The translations under genes were made by a program, and so were the position numbers. A stretch of 64,000 bases of DNA from CAXBDP01 sp963974465 (GTDB lineage: Bacteria > Bacteroidota > Bacteroidia > Cytophagales > Cyclobacteriaceae): the NCBI GenBank assembly GCA_049340005.1, contig JBMPIY010000001.1, one strand, 5' to 3'. The notes beneath the pieces were generated by a model. It ran no database searches. It worked only from the letters and a program-made list of their open reading frames with translations, and had not been told where the DNA came from. Of this stretch, positions 53,828-63,275 are shown one piece after another (position 1 is the first letter of the stretch; every line of letters begins with the position of its first letter).

Positions 53828-56230
53828 CTATTCATCTTTGAGTACTTCAGCCGGATTTCTCGTAGCTGATCGGATAGAATGAATCCCTACAATAAGCAAT
53901 GCTAACAATAGCACGAAACCACCTGCTAGTGGAAATAAGAATATTGGCATATCAATCCGATATGCATAATCCTTAAGCCAATCATCTAAAAAATACCACG
54001 CTGGAATAATCGAAAGTACAAATGACAATATCACCAGAACTATGTATTCTTTGCTGATCAAATACAAAATACTTGTAATTGAAGCTCCTAATACTTTGCG
54101 AATACTAATTTCCTTGGTTCGCTGTGCAATGGTAAATGACGACAAACCAAATAACCCTAGACAACTAATTAGTATTGCCAAAATGGTAACAAACTGTAGT
54201 ACCTTACTTAGTTTGTACTCACTCACATAAAAGTTATCAATTGCCTCATCAAAAAAAGTAAACTCAAAAGATTCATCAGGGAAATTCTCTTTATGAAGTC
54301 TATCTAAGCTTGCTTTGGCTTCCAATAAATCGGCATTCTCTTTGACTTTCACACTTACCAAATAAAATTGGCTAGGTTGATAATGCATCATAAGTGGTTT
54401 TATTTCCTCCTTAAGAGATTGTGAATGTAGATCCCCAAAGACTCCTACAACTATCATCTCGCTCTTTGAATAACTTATCTGCTGGCCAACTGCTTCATTT
54501 GCATTTGTGAACCCTAAATTCTTGGCTAATCTTTCATTGATCAATACTTCATCACTTACATTCCGAATATTTCTTCCGAACAATAACTGTATTCCATACA
54601 CGTCAATATAATTACTATCGATTACCTTTGCTTGTGTTATGAATTTTTGTTTTTCATTATTTCTCTCAAATTCAAAAGAAGTTTGGGTAAAAAACTCTGC
54701 TGCAAGTGCCCCGTTGCTTAGGCTTGCATTTTCTACAAATGATAAGCTTTCGAGTTGACCCTTAAATGAATTATTTCGATCAGCCATATCATCTGAAAAT
54801 GAGGTCACTGAATACAAAACTGCATTTTCATTAAACCCTAAATCTTTATTAGATATAAAACCTATTTGAGCGTATACCACTAGAATTATGATAATAAAGG
54901 AAATTGATAAGGTAAACTGAAGAATAGTAAGATTCTTTCGTAGAAAATATCCTATTGAGGACTTTTGAACAGACTCATTTTCTCTAATGGCTTTTTGCGG
55001 TTGATAAGAACCTAAGATATAAGCAGGGTAAATTCCTGAAAGCATCGTTATGCTAAACCCAAATAATAATAGAAATGCAATGTTTTGACCGCTTAAATAG
55101 TCTATTTCCAGTGCTGATGGAAGAAAGTCCTGAAAATAGCGAACGGATAATTCTGTTATTAGGAATGAAAGCACTACAGCCAACATTACAATTATATAGG
55201 TCTCAGTCAAAAATTGCAAAATCAGCTGAGAGCGGCTACTTCCTAAGGTTTTTCGGATTCCAACTTCCTTGGATCTATTTATGGCTTGAGCTGTTTCTAG
55301 ATTAATGAAATTGAAACAGGCTATCAATAAAATAAACAAGCCTATAAGGAATAAGCCACGTAATATTTCCTTGCTACTTGTATAATCGCTGTAATTATCT
55401 GAAAAATGTAATTCGCTTAATGATTCTAACTGGAATTCTCTCTTTTGATTAATCTCAGCTGAATATTTTTCTAAGATAGCTTCAAGCCCATTTAGAACTT
55501 CATCCTTTTGGTTTAATGAGTTAATTTTTATAAACAACTGGGAACTTGAACTTACACTTCCCCAGTTTCCAATATTAACATCAAAGTAACTCCCTTTACT
55601 GCTTGTAATTGAAGCCAAGGAAACATAATCCGTGAATATGATATCCGAATTCTTTTCGAAATCTTCTACCACTCCAACAACAGTTGTGACCAATGTATCA
55701 TGATAGATGATTTCCTTGCCCAGTGCTTCACTTGGCGTTATTGATCCAAAATATCTATTCACCGCATCTTCAGTAAGTACCACTTGATTTGGAGCTTCTA
55801 GTCCTGTTGAAGCATTACCTGCTAACCAATTTCTTGGAAATACTTCGAAGACTGAATGATTTGCAAAAACCACTGTACTTAGTCTACCAAAGTTCTTTTC
55901 CGGTTCTTGGATACGCGCAGGCACACTATATTGAACATCTAATTGAGCTTTGTAAGCGATACTTGCAATTTCTTCATCAATTACTTCACCTAGGGGAAAG
56001 GGAATGCCCGAATTAAAACTCGGGCCGCTTTCATAATGAGTAACCGTATTTACCCTGAAAATTTTATCCTTGTCAGGGTGGAAATTATCAAAGCTATACT
56101 CAAAAGCATAGAAATTGAAAATGATAAAACAAGTAGCAATACCGATTGCTAAACCAAGCAAATGGATGCCTGATCTAACTTTGTTTCTGAATATATTTCG
56201 CCAAGCGAGAATGACATAATTACGAAGCAT
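53828..56230 (-). CDS. MacB/FtsX-type ABC permease (paralogue 3, close twin of paralogue 4)
   Basis: An 800-residue permease with the same start MLRNYVILAWRN and the same C-terminus (RNPAEVLKDE) as its downstream twin. Coupling segments are SKEVGIRKTLGSSRSQL and TKEISIRKVLGASI. The array position, 35 bp before its twin and in the same direction, fits duplication by unequal crossing-over. The region corresponding to the twin's octamer reads CCTCCTTA here. Confidence 0.9.
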   Translation of the reverse strand: MLRNYVILAWRNIFRNKVRSGIHLLGLAIGIATCFIIFNFYAFEYSFDNFHPDKDKIFRVNTVTHYESGPSFNSGIPFPLGEVIDEEIASIAYKAQLDVQYSVPARIQEPEKNFGRLSTVVFANHSVFEVFPRNWLAGNASTGLEAPNQVVLTEDAVNRYFGSITPSEALGKEIIYHDTLVTTVVGVVEDFEKNSDIIFTDYVSLASITSSKGSYFDVNIGNWGSVSSSSQLFIKINSLNQKDEVLNGLEAILEKYSAEINQKREFQLESLSELHFSDNYSDYTSSKEILRGLFLIGLFILLIACFNFINLETAQAINRSKEVGIRKTLGSSRSQLILQFLTETYIIVMLAVVLSFLITELSVRYFQDFLPSALEIDYLSGQNIAFLLLFGFSITMLSGIYPAYILGSYQPQKAIRENESVQKSSIGYFLRKNLTILQFTLSISFIIIILVVYAQIGFISNKDLGFNENAVLYSVTSFSDDMADRNNSFKGQLESLSFVENASLSNGALAAEFFTQTSFEFERNNEKQKFITQAKVIDSNYIDVYGIQLLFGRNIRNVSDEVLINERLAKNLGFTNANEAVGQQISYSKSEMIVVGVFGDLHSQSLKEEIKPLMMHYQPSQFYLVSVKVKENADLLEAKASLDRLHKENFPDESFEFTFFDEAIDNFYVSEYKLSKVLQFVTILAILISCLGLFGLSSFTIAQRTKEISIRKVLGASITSILYLISKEYIVLVILSFVLSIIPAWYFLDDWLKDYAYRIDMPIFLFPLAGGFVLLLALLIVGIHSIRSATRNPAEVLKDE

Positions 56231-56314
56231 GGTTTTCTTTTTACGTTACATCAAATTGTATATAGAAAGCGGGAGGGTATACTCCCTGTTCTGTTTGTCT
56301 CAACAATGGTCTAT

Positions 56315-58681
56315 TCATTCATTCATTAGCGTGTCAACAGGGTTTTGTCTTGCCGCATTGAGTGATTGGAAAATCACTGTAACAATCGCTATAAAAAGAG
56401 ATAGTAATCCTACCGCTAGAAATAAGAAAATACTAACTGATGTTTTATAGCTAAAGCTATTAAGCCACTGTTGCATAATAGCGTATGCAATTGGCGTTGC
56501 AATCAAAAAGGAGATGATTACCAATCGTACGAAATCATAGGTGAGGGTATACACTATACTAGAAACACTTGCTCCAAGCACTTTCCTTACTCCTATTTCC
56601 TTACGCTTTTGCTCTGCTGTATAGGCAGCCAAACCAAAAAGTCCCAAACATGAAATAGCGATTGCTAAACTGCTAAATAAACTAGTCAACTTAGCCGTTT
56701 GCTGTTCATTGCTAAACTTTTCAGCATATTTCTGATCTACAAATTCGAATTGAAGAAGGTGATCAGGGTCATATTCTTTGAAAACAGATTCTATCTGCGC
56801 AATATTTTCTTGTGTCTCTCTTTCTCCATTCAACCTCACCGTTAGAACATTAAGATTTGCTGCTGGGCCTTCTACTATTAATGGAATAGGATCATTGTAA
56901 GGAGAAGAAATCATAAAATCTTTGAATACACCCACGATTGTCCAAGTGAGAAAATTGTCCTCTACTTTTTTGCCAATAGGATCACTGTAGCCCATAAGTC
57001 TGGCAGCTGTTTCATTGATAAGCATAGCTGTAGAATCAGAGGCAAACTTTTCAGCATCAATATCTCTTCCTGATATAAGCTTTACTTCTGTTGTTTTTAC
57101 CCAATCTTTATCTGCTCCAAACCTGTACAATACGATTTTATCATCCGGGTTTTTTCCTTCCCAATCAATGCCATAAGAGCTATTTGTTGCTCTTGTCATG
57201 GCTGCACTTGTTCTAGTTAAGGAAAGTACCGAATTGCTATTGGCAAGGTCGTTTCTGATGATTTCAATTTTATCACGTGTTACATCATTCAGGTAAATAG
57301 TAATAAGCTGATCTCGATTATAACCTACATCCCTACTTTCAGCATGATTTATTTGCTCTCTTATTATAAGCGTGCATAAAATAAGCCCAATGGCAAAACT
57401 AAACTGAAGTACGACTAATAGCTTTCTAGGATTAAAGGAAGAGTTAATTTTGACATGGGTGCCTTTTAGTACAGTCGCCGCTCTAAATGAGGATAAGAAA
57501 AATGCTGGATAGCTACCTGCTATAAATCCAGTGATTAAAATAAAACCTACAATAGATACCCAAAAATAACTCTGCTGAAATGGAATCTCGAATTGCTGTC
57601 CAATCAAAGTGCTGAAAAATGGTAACACTAAGATTACTATGCCTATCGCTATTATTCCAGATACAAATGTGAGCAATACCGATTCACATATAAACTGATA
57701 AATAAGCATATATCTTTCAGCACCAACTGTTTTACGAATGCCCACTTCTTTAGCCCTCTTTTCGCTACGGGCAGTGCTCAGATTCATAAAATTGATACAA
57801 GCTATTAACAGAATAAATAAAGCAATGGCTCCGAACATATATACTCTGTCGATTCTACCTCCCGCTGGATTTCCATTTTCAAAACGATTAAATAAATGCC
57901 AGCTTTTAGCAGGGTATAAAAACACATCGAAATCAGCTATTTCATCCTTATTTCGACTTATATTCTTTATCTTCTCATTAAAAGATTGGAGATCGGTGTT
58001 CTCCTTCAAAAGCACAAAGGTATTGACATAGCTATTTGACCAATTATGCGGTGATCGGTCTACAATACCCATAATAGTGCGTAACTCCCAACTTAATACA
58101 GCATCTAAGCTGAATCTAGTATTCGTTGGTAAATCACTCAATATACCTGTAACTGTGACTAAGTAGTTGTCATCCACAAGAATTGTTTGTCCTATTGCAT
58201 TAGTTACTCCAAAGAGTTTCTCTGCTGTTGTGGCCGTTAAAATAATAGAATAAGGGTCTGATAAAGCTGTTTGGGCATTTCCAAATTCGAACGGGAAACT
58301 GAACATTTGAAAAAAGGAAGGATCAACAAATGTGCTCGATTGAGTAAATACAATATCGTCAGTGCTAAAATCAAAGTCGTAGCCAAAATCATATCTACTT
58401 GCCTCTTCTGTTTCAGGATATTCTTGGACAAATGCTGGCCCCATAGGTTCAGAGGTATAGTTTGAGCTATGCAGTATCCCATCGAATTCTACTCGGTGAT
58501 AAGCTTCATATAACCTATTTCCATTAGTGTGAAATCGATCGAAACTAACCTCATGCTGAATCCAAAGTAAAATCAACATTGCTCCTGCCATACCTATAGC
58601 AAGACCTAGGATATTGATGCTTGCATAGCCCTTGTTTCTTTGCAAGCTTCTGAGTGTGATTTTCAAGTAGTTCAGGAACAT
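56315..58681 (-). CDS. MacB/FtsX-type ABC permease (paralogue 2)
   Basis: A 788-residue two-module permease. Start MFLNYLKITLRSL, first helix at about 21-42, coupling segments AKEVGIRKTVGAERYML and RKEIGVRKVLGAS. The extracytoplasmic domains contain the usual MacB-like core with RFHTNGNRLYEAYHR at its entry. It is third in the unit after the adaptor, ATPase and first permease. A gap of 84 bp, with an octamer copy at 56269, separates it from the next permease. Confidence 0.9.
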   Translation of the reverse strand: MFLNYLKITLRSLQRNKGYASINILGLAIGMAGAMLILLWIQHEVSFDRFHTNGNRLYEAYHRVEFDGILHSSNYTSEPMGPAFVQEYPETEEASRYDFGYDFDFSTDDIVFTQSSTFVDPSFFQMFSFPFEFGNAQTALSDPYSIILTATTAEKLFGVTNAIGQTILVDDNYLVTVTGILSDLPTNTRFSLDAVLSWELRTIMGIVDRSPHNWSNSYVNTFVLLKENTDLQSFNEKIKNISRNKDEIADFDVFLYPAKSWHLFNRFENGNPAGGRIDRVYMFGAIALFILLIACINFMNLSTARSEKRAKEVGIRKTVGAERYMLIYQFICESVLLTFVSGIIAIGIVILVLPFFSTLIGQQFEIPFQQSYFWVSIVGFILITGFIAGSYPAFFLSSFRAATVLKGTHVKINSSFNPRKLLVVLQFSFAIGLILCTLIIREQINHAESRDVGYNRDQLITIYLNDVTRDKIEIIRNDLANSNSVLSLTRTSAAMTRATNSSYGIDWEGKNPDDKIVLYRFGADKDWVKTTEVKLISGRDIDAEKFASDSTAMLINETAARLMGYSDPIGKKVEDNFLTWTIVGVFKDFMISSPYNDPIPLIVEGPAANLNVLTVRLNGERETQENIAQIESVFKEYDPDHLLQFEFVDQKYAEKFSNEQQTAKLTSLFSSLAIAISCLGLFGLAAYTAEQKRKEIGVRKVLGASVSSIVYTLTYDFVRLVIISFLIATPIAYAIMQQWLNSFSYKTSVSIFLFLAVGLLSLFIAIVTVIFQSLNAARQNPVDTLMNE

Positions 58682-58734
58682 GTATTTCGAATTAAATTCT
58701 ATTAACTAATAAATTATTTTAAGATTGCATAATT

Positions 58735-61137
58735 CTAGTCACCTTTCAATGCTTCAACAGGATTGAGCAAATACACTTTGATAGCTCTATATCCTATAGT
58801 AAGAAGTGAGATGCTTGCCACAATCAAGATTGCCAATACGAATATGCTTGGAGACACTTTAACCTTATAGGCAAAGCTATTCAGCCAGACTTTTGAGAAC
58901 CAAAGACCAAAAGCTATCGCCATAAAGGAGGATATGATGAGAAGGCCAAAAAAATCATTAGATAGCACTTTCAATACATCTAATGAATTAGCTCCAAGCA
59001 CCTTACGGATACTTATTTCTCTTGTTTTCTTGAGGGCAATATATGAAACAAGTCCAAACAACCCCATGCATGCAATGAATACTGCAATGGCAGAAAATAT
59101 AGTGAATATTGTTCCTACTTTCTCTTCACTTTGATACATACGTGCATAATCTTGATCTACAAAGCTGTAATTGAAAGGTCGCTCTGGAACAAGTTGTTGC
59201 CATATATCCTTCATCTTGGCTAAATGTTCTGTAGGGTTTCCTTTTTCTAACCGTATGAGTAGAACGTTAGCTTGTTCTGGCTCAATAAAAATTCCCAGCG
59301 GGCTTACTTCGTGATGTAATGAGTTAAAGTAAAAATCCTTCACGATCGCCTTTACAATTGTGGGGGTTCCACTTACATATACTGATTTACCAACTGCTTC
59401 CGCAGCATCCCATCCTAAATGCCTTACTGCAGCTTCATTAAGTATTACAGGGAATTCAATCTGATTCTCATTAGCCGTTGTTCGACTCAAATCCTGATCA
59501 TTAAAATCTTCACCCTCTAAAACTTCTAAAGTAAGGGTTTCAATAATTTCTGCGTCTGCAGGATAGCCAATTAAATCAATGGTTCTAGTATTATCTCCAC
59601 CCGGTGTGATGGAATAACCTCCTTTGATTAGAATTGGAGATTCAGACGCTTGTGAAATTGAGGCTGCAACTCCAGTGCGAAGTAGTTCGCTTTTCAACGT
59701 CGGAATTGCACTACGCATATTGTAATGGGTATTAATTGAAATCAATTGCTCCTTATCATATCCTAAATTGACTGATTGCATGTAGGACAATTGATATTGA
59801 ATGATCAAGGTGGCTATTAAAAGGCCAATTGATATGAAAAATTGAAATATGACTAAGGACTTTCTTAACCAAATGACACCCCCGGAACTGCCGTTTTTAC
59901 CTATGGACCTCAACGGCTGCATTCCTGATAAGACAAATGCTGGATAGCTTCCAGATAAGATTCCTACAACTACAATTATCGCTAACAACACGAATATTCC
60001 CGTGGAAGAATAAATAAGATTGATCTGAGCTGGAACTCCTGTAATATTCTCAAAACTAGACTTTAGTAGATAAATAAGCATTATGCTGATCAACATACTA
60101 ATTGTCGTAAGTATAAGGGACTCAGCTATAAATTGTGTGAAAAGCTGTTTGCGCTCAGCACCCAATACCTTACGAATTCCAACTTCCTTATTTCTTTCAG
60201 TTGCTTCTGCTGTAGCCAGATTTATGTAATTAATTATTCCAACTAGAATTATTATGATGGCAATAATTCCGAAAATATATAAGTAGGCTTTATTTGAACC
60301 AGGTTTGTTCCCTTGTAGCTCACTATCGTCGAAATGTATATCCTTGATAGGATTTAACAGCAATGTGCTTCGCATATTGTAACTTTTCAACTCTTCACCT
60401 ATATACTTATCTATTAGCTGATTTAGCTTCGGCTCAAGTAATGAGGCAGAAATACCCTCCCGTACTTTTATGTATGTATAATAATTACTAGGAGACCATT
60501 CTGGAGTCTTTCCATGCCTATGCGTTGCAAACGAGCTAATAAAATCAAAGTCAAGATGGCTGTTAGACGGAAAATCTACCATAACTGCACTAACATAATA
60601 ATCAGCCCCGCCATTAATTTTCAGTGATTTACCCAAGGCATTAGCTGTTGTTCCGAAATAACGTTCAGCCGTACTTGCAGTCAATACTATTTGATTAGGC
60701 TCTGTTAATGCAGTTGTTGGGTTCCCATGCAGTACCTCGAAATCGAAAACGTTAAAAAAATTATGATCAGCATAAGCAAATTTTGACTCCTCTTGAATGA
60801 TATCACCATTGCTAACTACGACAGTAGAAAATATACTAAGATCAAACACAAGTGTACCTGTTTCAACTTCAGGAACTTCTTCTAAAATAGAAGGAATTAA
60901 ACTAGAAGGTGTAGTACCTACTTTTCTAGAATCCTCACCCGTTTCAAAATTTTGATTAACCTTGTATATCCTATCAAAATCAGCATACATTCTATCATAC
61001 CCCCACTCATGTTGGATATAAAGTAAGATTGCCAAAAAACTCACAATAGCAATTGTCAATCCCAAAAGATTAATTGCAAATACAGAACTTTTTTTTCTAA
61101 AATTTCTGATGGCAAGTTTGATATGATGCTTAATCAT
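58735..61137 (-). CDS. MacB/FtsX-type ABC permease (paralogue 1)
   Basis: An 800-residue two-module permease, first of the six and directly downstream (70 bp) of the ATPase gene, so it is the most likely direct partner. Start MIKHHIKLAIRNFRKKSS; coupling segments NKEVGIRKVLGAERKQL and TREISIRKVLGANS. It ends LLNPVEALKGD, similar to the other paralogues. Confidence 0.9.
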   Translation of the reverse strand: MIKHHIKLAIRNFRKKSSVFAINLLGLTIAIVSFLAILLYIQHEWGYDRMYADFDRIYKVNQNFETGEDSRKVGTTPSSLIPSILEEVPEVETGTLVFDLSIFSTVVVSNGDIIQEESKFAYADHNFFNVFDFEVLHGNPTTALTEPNQIVLTASTAERYFGTTANALGKSLKINGGADYYVSAVMVDFPSNSHLDFDFISSFATHRHGKTPEWSPSNYYTYIKVREGISASLLEPKLNQLIDKYIGEELKSYNMRSTLLLNPIKDIHFDDSELQGNKPGSNKAYLYIFGIIAIIIILVGIINYINLATAEATERNKEVGIRKVLGAERKQLFTQFIAESLILTTISMLISIMLIYLLKSSFENITGVPAQINLIYSSTGIFVLLAIIVVVGILSGSYPAFVLSGMQPLRSIGKNGSSGGVIWLRKSLVIFQFFISIGLLIATLIIQYQLSYMQSVNLGYDKEQLISINTHYNMRSAIPTLKSELLRTGVAASISQASESPILIKGGYSITPGGDNTRTIDLIGYPADAEIIETLTLEVLEGEDFNDQDLSRTTANENQIEFPVILNEAAVRHLGWDAAEAVGKSVYVSGTPTIVKAIVKDFYFNSLHHEVSPLGIFIEPEQANVLLIRLEKGNPTEHLAKMKDIWQQLVPERPFNYSFVDQDYARMYQSEEKVGTIFTIFSAIAVFIACMGLFGLVSYIALKKTREISIRKVLGANSLDVLKVLSNDFFGLLIISSFMAIAFGLWFSKVWLNSFAYKVKVSPSIFVLAILIVASISLLTIGYRAIKVYLLNPVEALKGD

Positions 61138-61207
61138 AATTGTGAAATTTTATATCATTAATATTGACTAGGGTAACTAAAAGGGTAATTTCTTACTTTC
61201 ATTATGA

Positions 61208-61906
61208 TCAAACATGAAATTGCTCTTTGATATTCTCGGTCACTACTTTTCCATCAAAGAGGTTGATAATTCTATGAGCGTAATTAGCATCGTAAGGTGA
61301 GTGAGTAACCATTACAATTGTAGTCCCTTCATTATTGAGCTGCTCAAGTAAACGCATCACTTCCTCTCCATTAGCAGAGTCTAAGTTTCCTGTCGGTTCA
61401 TCAGCCAGTATCACCGAAGGTTTAGCAACAATAGCTCTGGATATGGCAACACGCTGTTGTTGTCCACCAGATAGCTGCTGAGGAAAATGGTTACGTCTAT
61501 GCATTATATTCATTCTATTTAAGACTTCTTCTACCTTCTTTTTCCTTTCATCTGAAGGAACTTTCATATACAAAAGTGGGAGTTCTACATTTTCAAAAAC
61601 TGTTAACTCATCAATCAAATTGAAACTTTGAAATACAAAACCAATATTTCCCTTTCTTAAATGAGAACGCTGCCTTTCCGAAAAACCTGCTACTTCCTTT
61701 CCAAGGAAATAGAATTCACCTGAATTGGGATTATCTAATAGTCCTAAGATATTGAGCAGCGTAGATTTACCGCAACCAGACGGCCCCATAATTGCTACAA
61801 ACTCACCCTTCTTAATCTCGATTTGGATATCATCCAATGCAGTAGTTTCTACTTCTTCGGTGGTATATAGTTTTCTCAAATTCACCGTTTTAATTACATT
61901 CTCCAT
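61208..61906 (-). CDS. MacB/LolD-type ABC transporter ATPase
   Basis: A 232-residue ATPase with all canonical motifs: Walker A GPSGCGKST at 41-49, Q loop FQSFNLIDELTV, signature LSGGQQQRVAISRA, Walker B ILADE, D loop GNLDS and switch histidine in VTHSPYD. It lies 2 bp after the adaptor gene and before six permeases. It is the orthodox one of the two ATPases and probably drives most of them. Confidence 0.95.
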   Translation of the reverse strand: MENVIKTVNLRKLYTTEEVETTALDDIQIEIKKGEFVAIMGPSGCGKSTLLNILGLLDNPNSGEFYFLGKEVAGFSERQRSHLRKGNIGFVFQSFNLIDELTVFENVELPLLYMKVPSDERKKKVEEVLNRMNIMHRRNHFPQQLSGGQQQRVAISRAIVAKPSVILADEPTGNLDSANGEEVMRLLEQLNNEGTTIVMVTHSPYDANYAHRIINLFDGKVVTENIKEQFHV

Positions 61907-61908
61907 TG

Positions 61909-63162
61909 CTAGTTTTTTATGATTAATACTTCATTATTTCCGAAATTTTCATAACTGGATATCACGACCCTTTCGCCGCTCTCTAAACCTTCTAATATTT
62001 CATAATATTCTGGGTTTTTCATACCTAAGCGGATGTTTCGTTTTTCCGCTCTATCTCCTTCTCTATTGACAACAAACACCCAATTCCCACCTGTGTCTTT
62101 AAAGAATCCTCCTGTTGGTAAGAGTAAGGTTTGATCAGTATTACCTAATTCAAGACGGATTCTAACAGTTTGTCCTCTTCGTATTCCTTCTGGGACATCT
62201 CCAATAAAATTCATGTCAACCTCAAATCTACCATTAGTTATACTTGGGTAAATTTTGCTTATTTCCAATGTAAATTCACTTCCTGCAAGACTAAAAAACC
62301 CTTGCTGTCCTATGCCTACTCGCGGGAGGTAAAGCTCATCAATTGGTACCCTTACTTTGAAATTATTCAAAATATCAATTTGTCCGTATCTCTCTCCTCT
62401 ATTTATTGACTGACCAATTTCCAGCTGCTCCGTTGCCAACTGACCAGCTATTGGAGCTGTAATAATCAAATTATCAAGGATGTGACTCACACCTTCCAAT
62501 GAGCGTTGCATTCTTGATTCCGACTCATTTAATTGGCGCATTTGAATTACTCTTGCGATTGAATCATTCCTATATGATTCATAAGTCAGTCTTCTCCTTT
62601 TTACATTGTATTGATATTGCTCCTCTACTTCTTCTAGTTCGCGATCGGAAACAAGTTTTTGATCATGCAAATTTTTGAACCTACGATATTGCGGGGCTAG
62701 TAGGCTTATTTGATAATCAATTTCTGCTAATTGAGCTTGTTGACTTAGATCATTTTGATCAAGCAGTAATCTAGTTTGTCTCAAATTATTTATTTGTTCA
62801 TAAAGCTGAGTTTCTCTCTGCATCACATCTAACTGCAAATTGGAATTAGTTAAAGTGAGAATTGTATCTCCCTCTTTAACAATTGCTCCCGATTCCCTCA
62901 CGATTTCCTGAATAATACCGCCTTCAATTGCATCTAGAAAAAAGGTTTCACCAGGAGCAATTGACCCATTTACTGGGATGTAATCTTTGAACTCCCCCAT
63001 GCTTACCGTTGCTATTGTTATCCTGTCTTTCTCTACATAAAGTGATGAGCGTCTATCAGCAAAAAATAATTGATATACTATAACACTTACTACTACAGTA
63101 CTCCCAGAAATCATTGCGATGAATTTTGGCGTCCACTTCTTTCTCTTAATCTTCCGATCCAT
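61909..63162 (-). CDS. Periplasmic adaptor (membrane-fusion protein, HlyD/MacA type)
   Basis: A 417-residue adaptor with an N-terminal membrane anchor (about 14-34). A biotinyl-lipoyl half-motif follows (GSIAPGETFFLDAIEGGIIQEI), then a long alpha-helical hairpin (about 105-230), the second lipoyl half (NLIITAPIAGQLA), and a beta-barrel and membrane-proximal part (LLLPTGGFF, RNIRLGMKN). It links inner-membrane permeases with a TolC channel. It is the first gene of the large unit, and the only adaptor in the locus. Confidence 0.93.
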   Translation of the reverse strand: MDRKIKRKKWTPKFIAMISGSTVVVSVIVYQLFFADRRSSLYVEKDRITIATVSMGEFKDYIPVNGSIAPGETFFLDAIEGGIIQEIVRESGAIVKEGDTILTLTNSNLQLDVMQRETQLYEQINNLRQTRLLLDQNDLSQQAQLAEIDYQISLLAPQYRRFKNLHDQKLVSDRELEEVEEQYQYNVKRRRLTYESYRNDSIARVIQMRQLNESESRMQRSLEGVSHILDNLIITAPIAGQLATEQLEIGQSINRGERYGQIDILNNFKVRVPIDELYLPRVGIGQQGFFSLAGSEFTLEISKIYPSITNGRFEVDMNFIGDVPEGIRRGQTVRIRLELGNTDQTLLLPTGGFFKDTGGNWVFVVNREGDRAEKRNIRLGMKNPEYYEILEGLESGERVVISSYENFGNNEVLIIKN

Positions 63163-63200
63163 AAGGCGTTTTCAATCTCGATGTTTTTTGTCATTCCTAG

Positions 63201-63215
63201 CCAACAAAGATGCCA
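63201..63215 (-). promoter_or_regulatory. TGGCAT promoter-like box of the adaptor-permease operon
   Basis: The minus strand reads TGGCATCTTTGTTGG. This fits the sigma-54 pattern TGGCA-6 nt-TTG with correct spacing, but the conserved C of the -12 TTGC is a G. It lies 39 bp upstream of the adaptor start and 61 bp downstream of the operator-like 30-mer. Confidence 0.4.
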
Positions 63216-63275
63216 ATGAAAAACTAGCTTTAATGCACTAAAAACGGCCATTCTAAATTTGCTAATGTGTCAAAA

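Larger units (their letters stand above)
1008..62339. repeat. Dispersed octamer GCGGGAGG, at least 31 exact copies
   Basis: Plus-strand copies start at 1008, 4140, 5563, 7717, 12390, 17819, 18674, 22224, 25779, 30210, 32343, 37159, 39112, 40256, 42960, 45140, 50800, 56269 and 62332. Minus-strand copies (read as CCTCCCGC) start at 3600, 9390, 17033, 22409, 28270, 31878, 34301, 37947, 41353, 43337, 51971 and 57858. Twenty-six are inside genes (16 along and 10 against the gene) and five are between genes. The next base is A or T in 29 of 31. One-base variants GCAGGAGG occur at 10337, 14828, 19995, 32770 and, inverted, 49793; ACGGGAGG at 12715 and, inverted, 60456. Function unknown. Confidence 0.9.

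Noticed and set aside
1008..62339. GCGGGAGG as a ribosome binding site (it contains GGAGG)
   Set aside because: Most copies are deep inside genes, 12 of 31 are on the minus strand including many opposite to the gene, and none stands at the right distance before a start codon. Bacteroidota also make little use of Shine-Dalgarno pairing.
1008..62339. GCGGGAGG as a restriction-modification recognition site
   Set aside because: Restriction sites are usually avoided, not enriched, and the word is not palindromic. No methylase or restriction gene is in the window.
63163..63275. A second sigma-54-like candidate, TGGC and GTGCA around 63233-63250 (minus strand)
   Set aside because: The spacing between the GG and GC pairs is 11 instead of 10, and it lies only 26 bp from the operator-like 30-mer, so the TGGCAT box at 63201-63215 is the better candidate.
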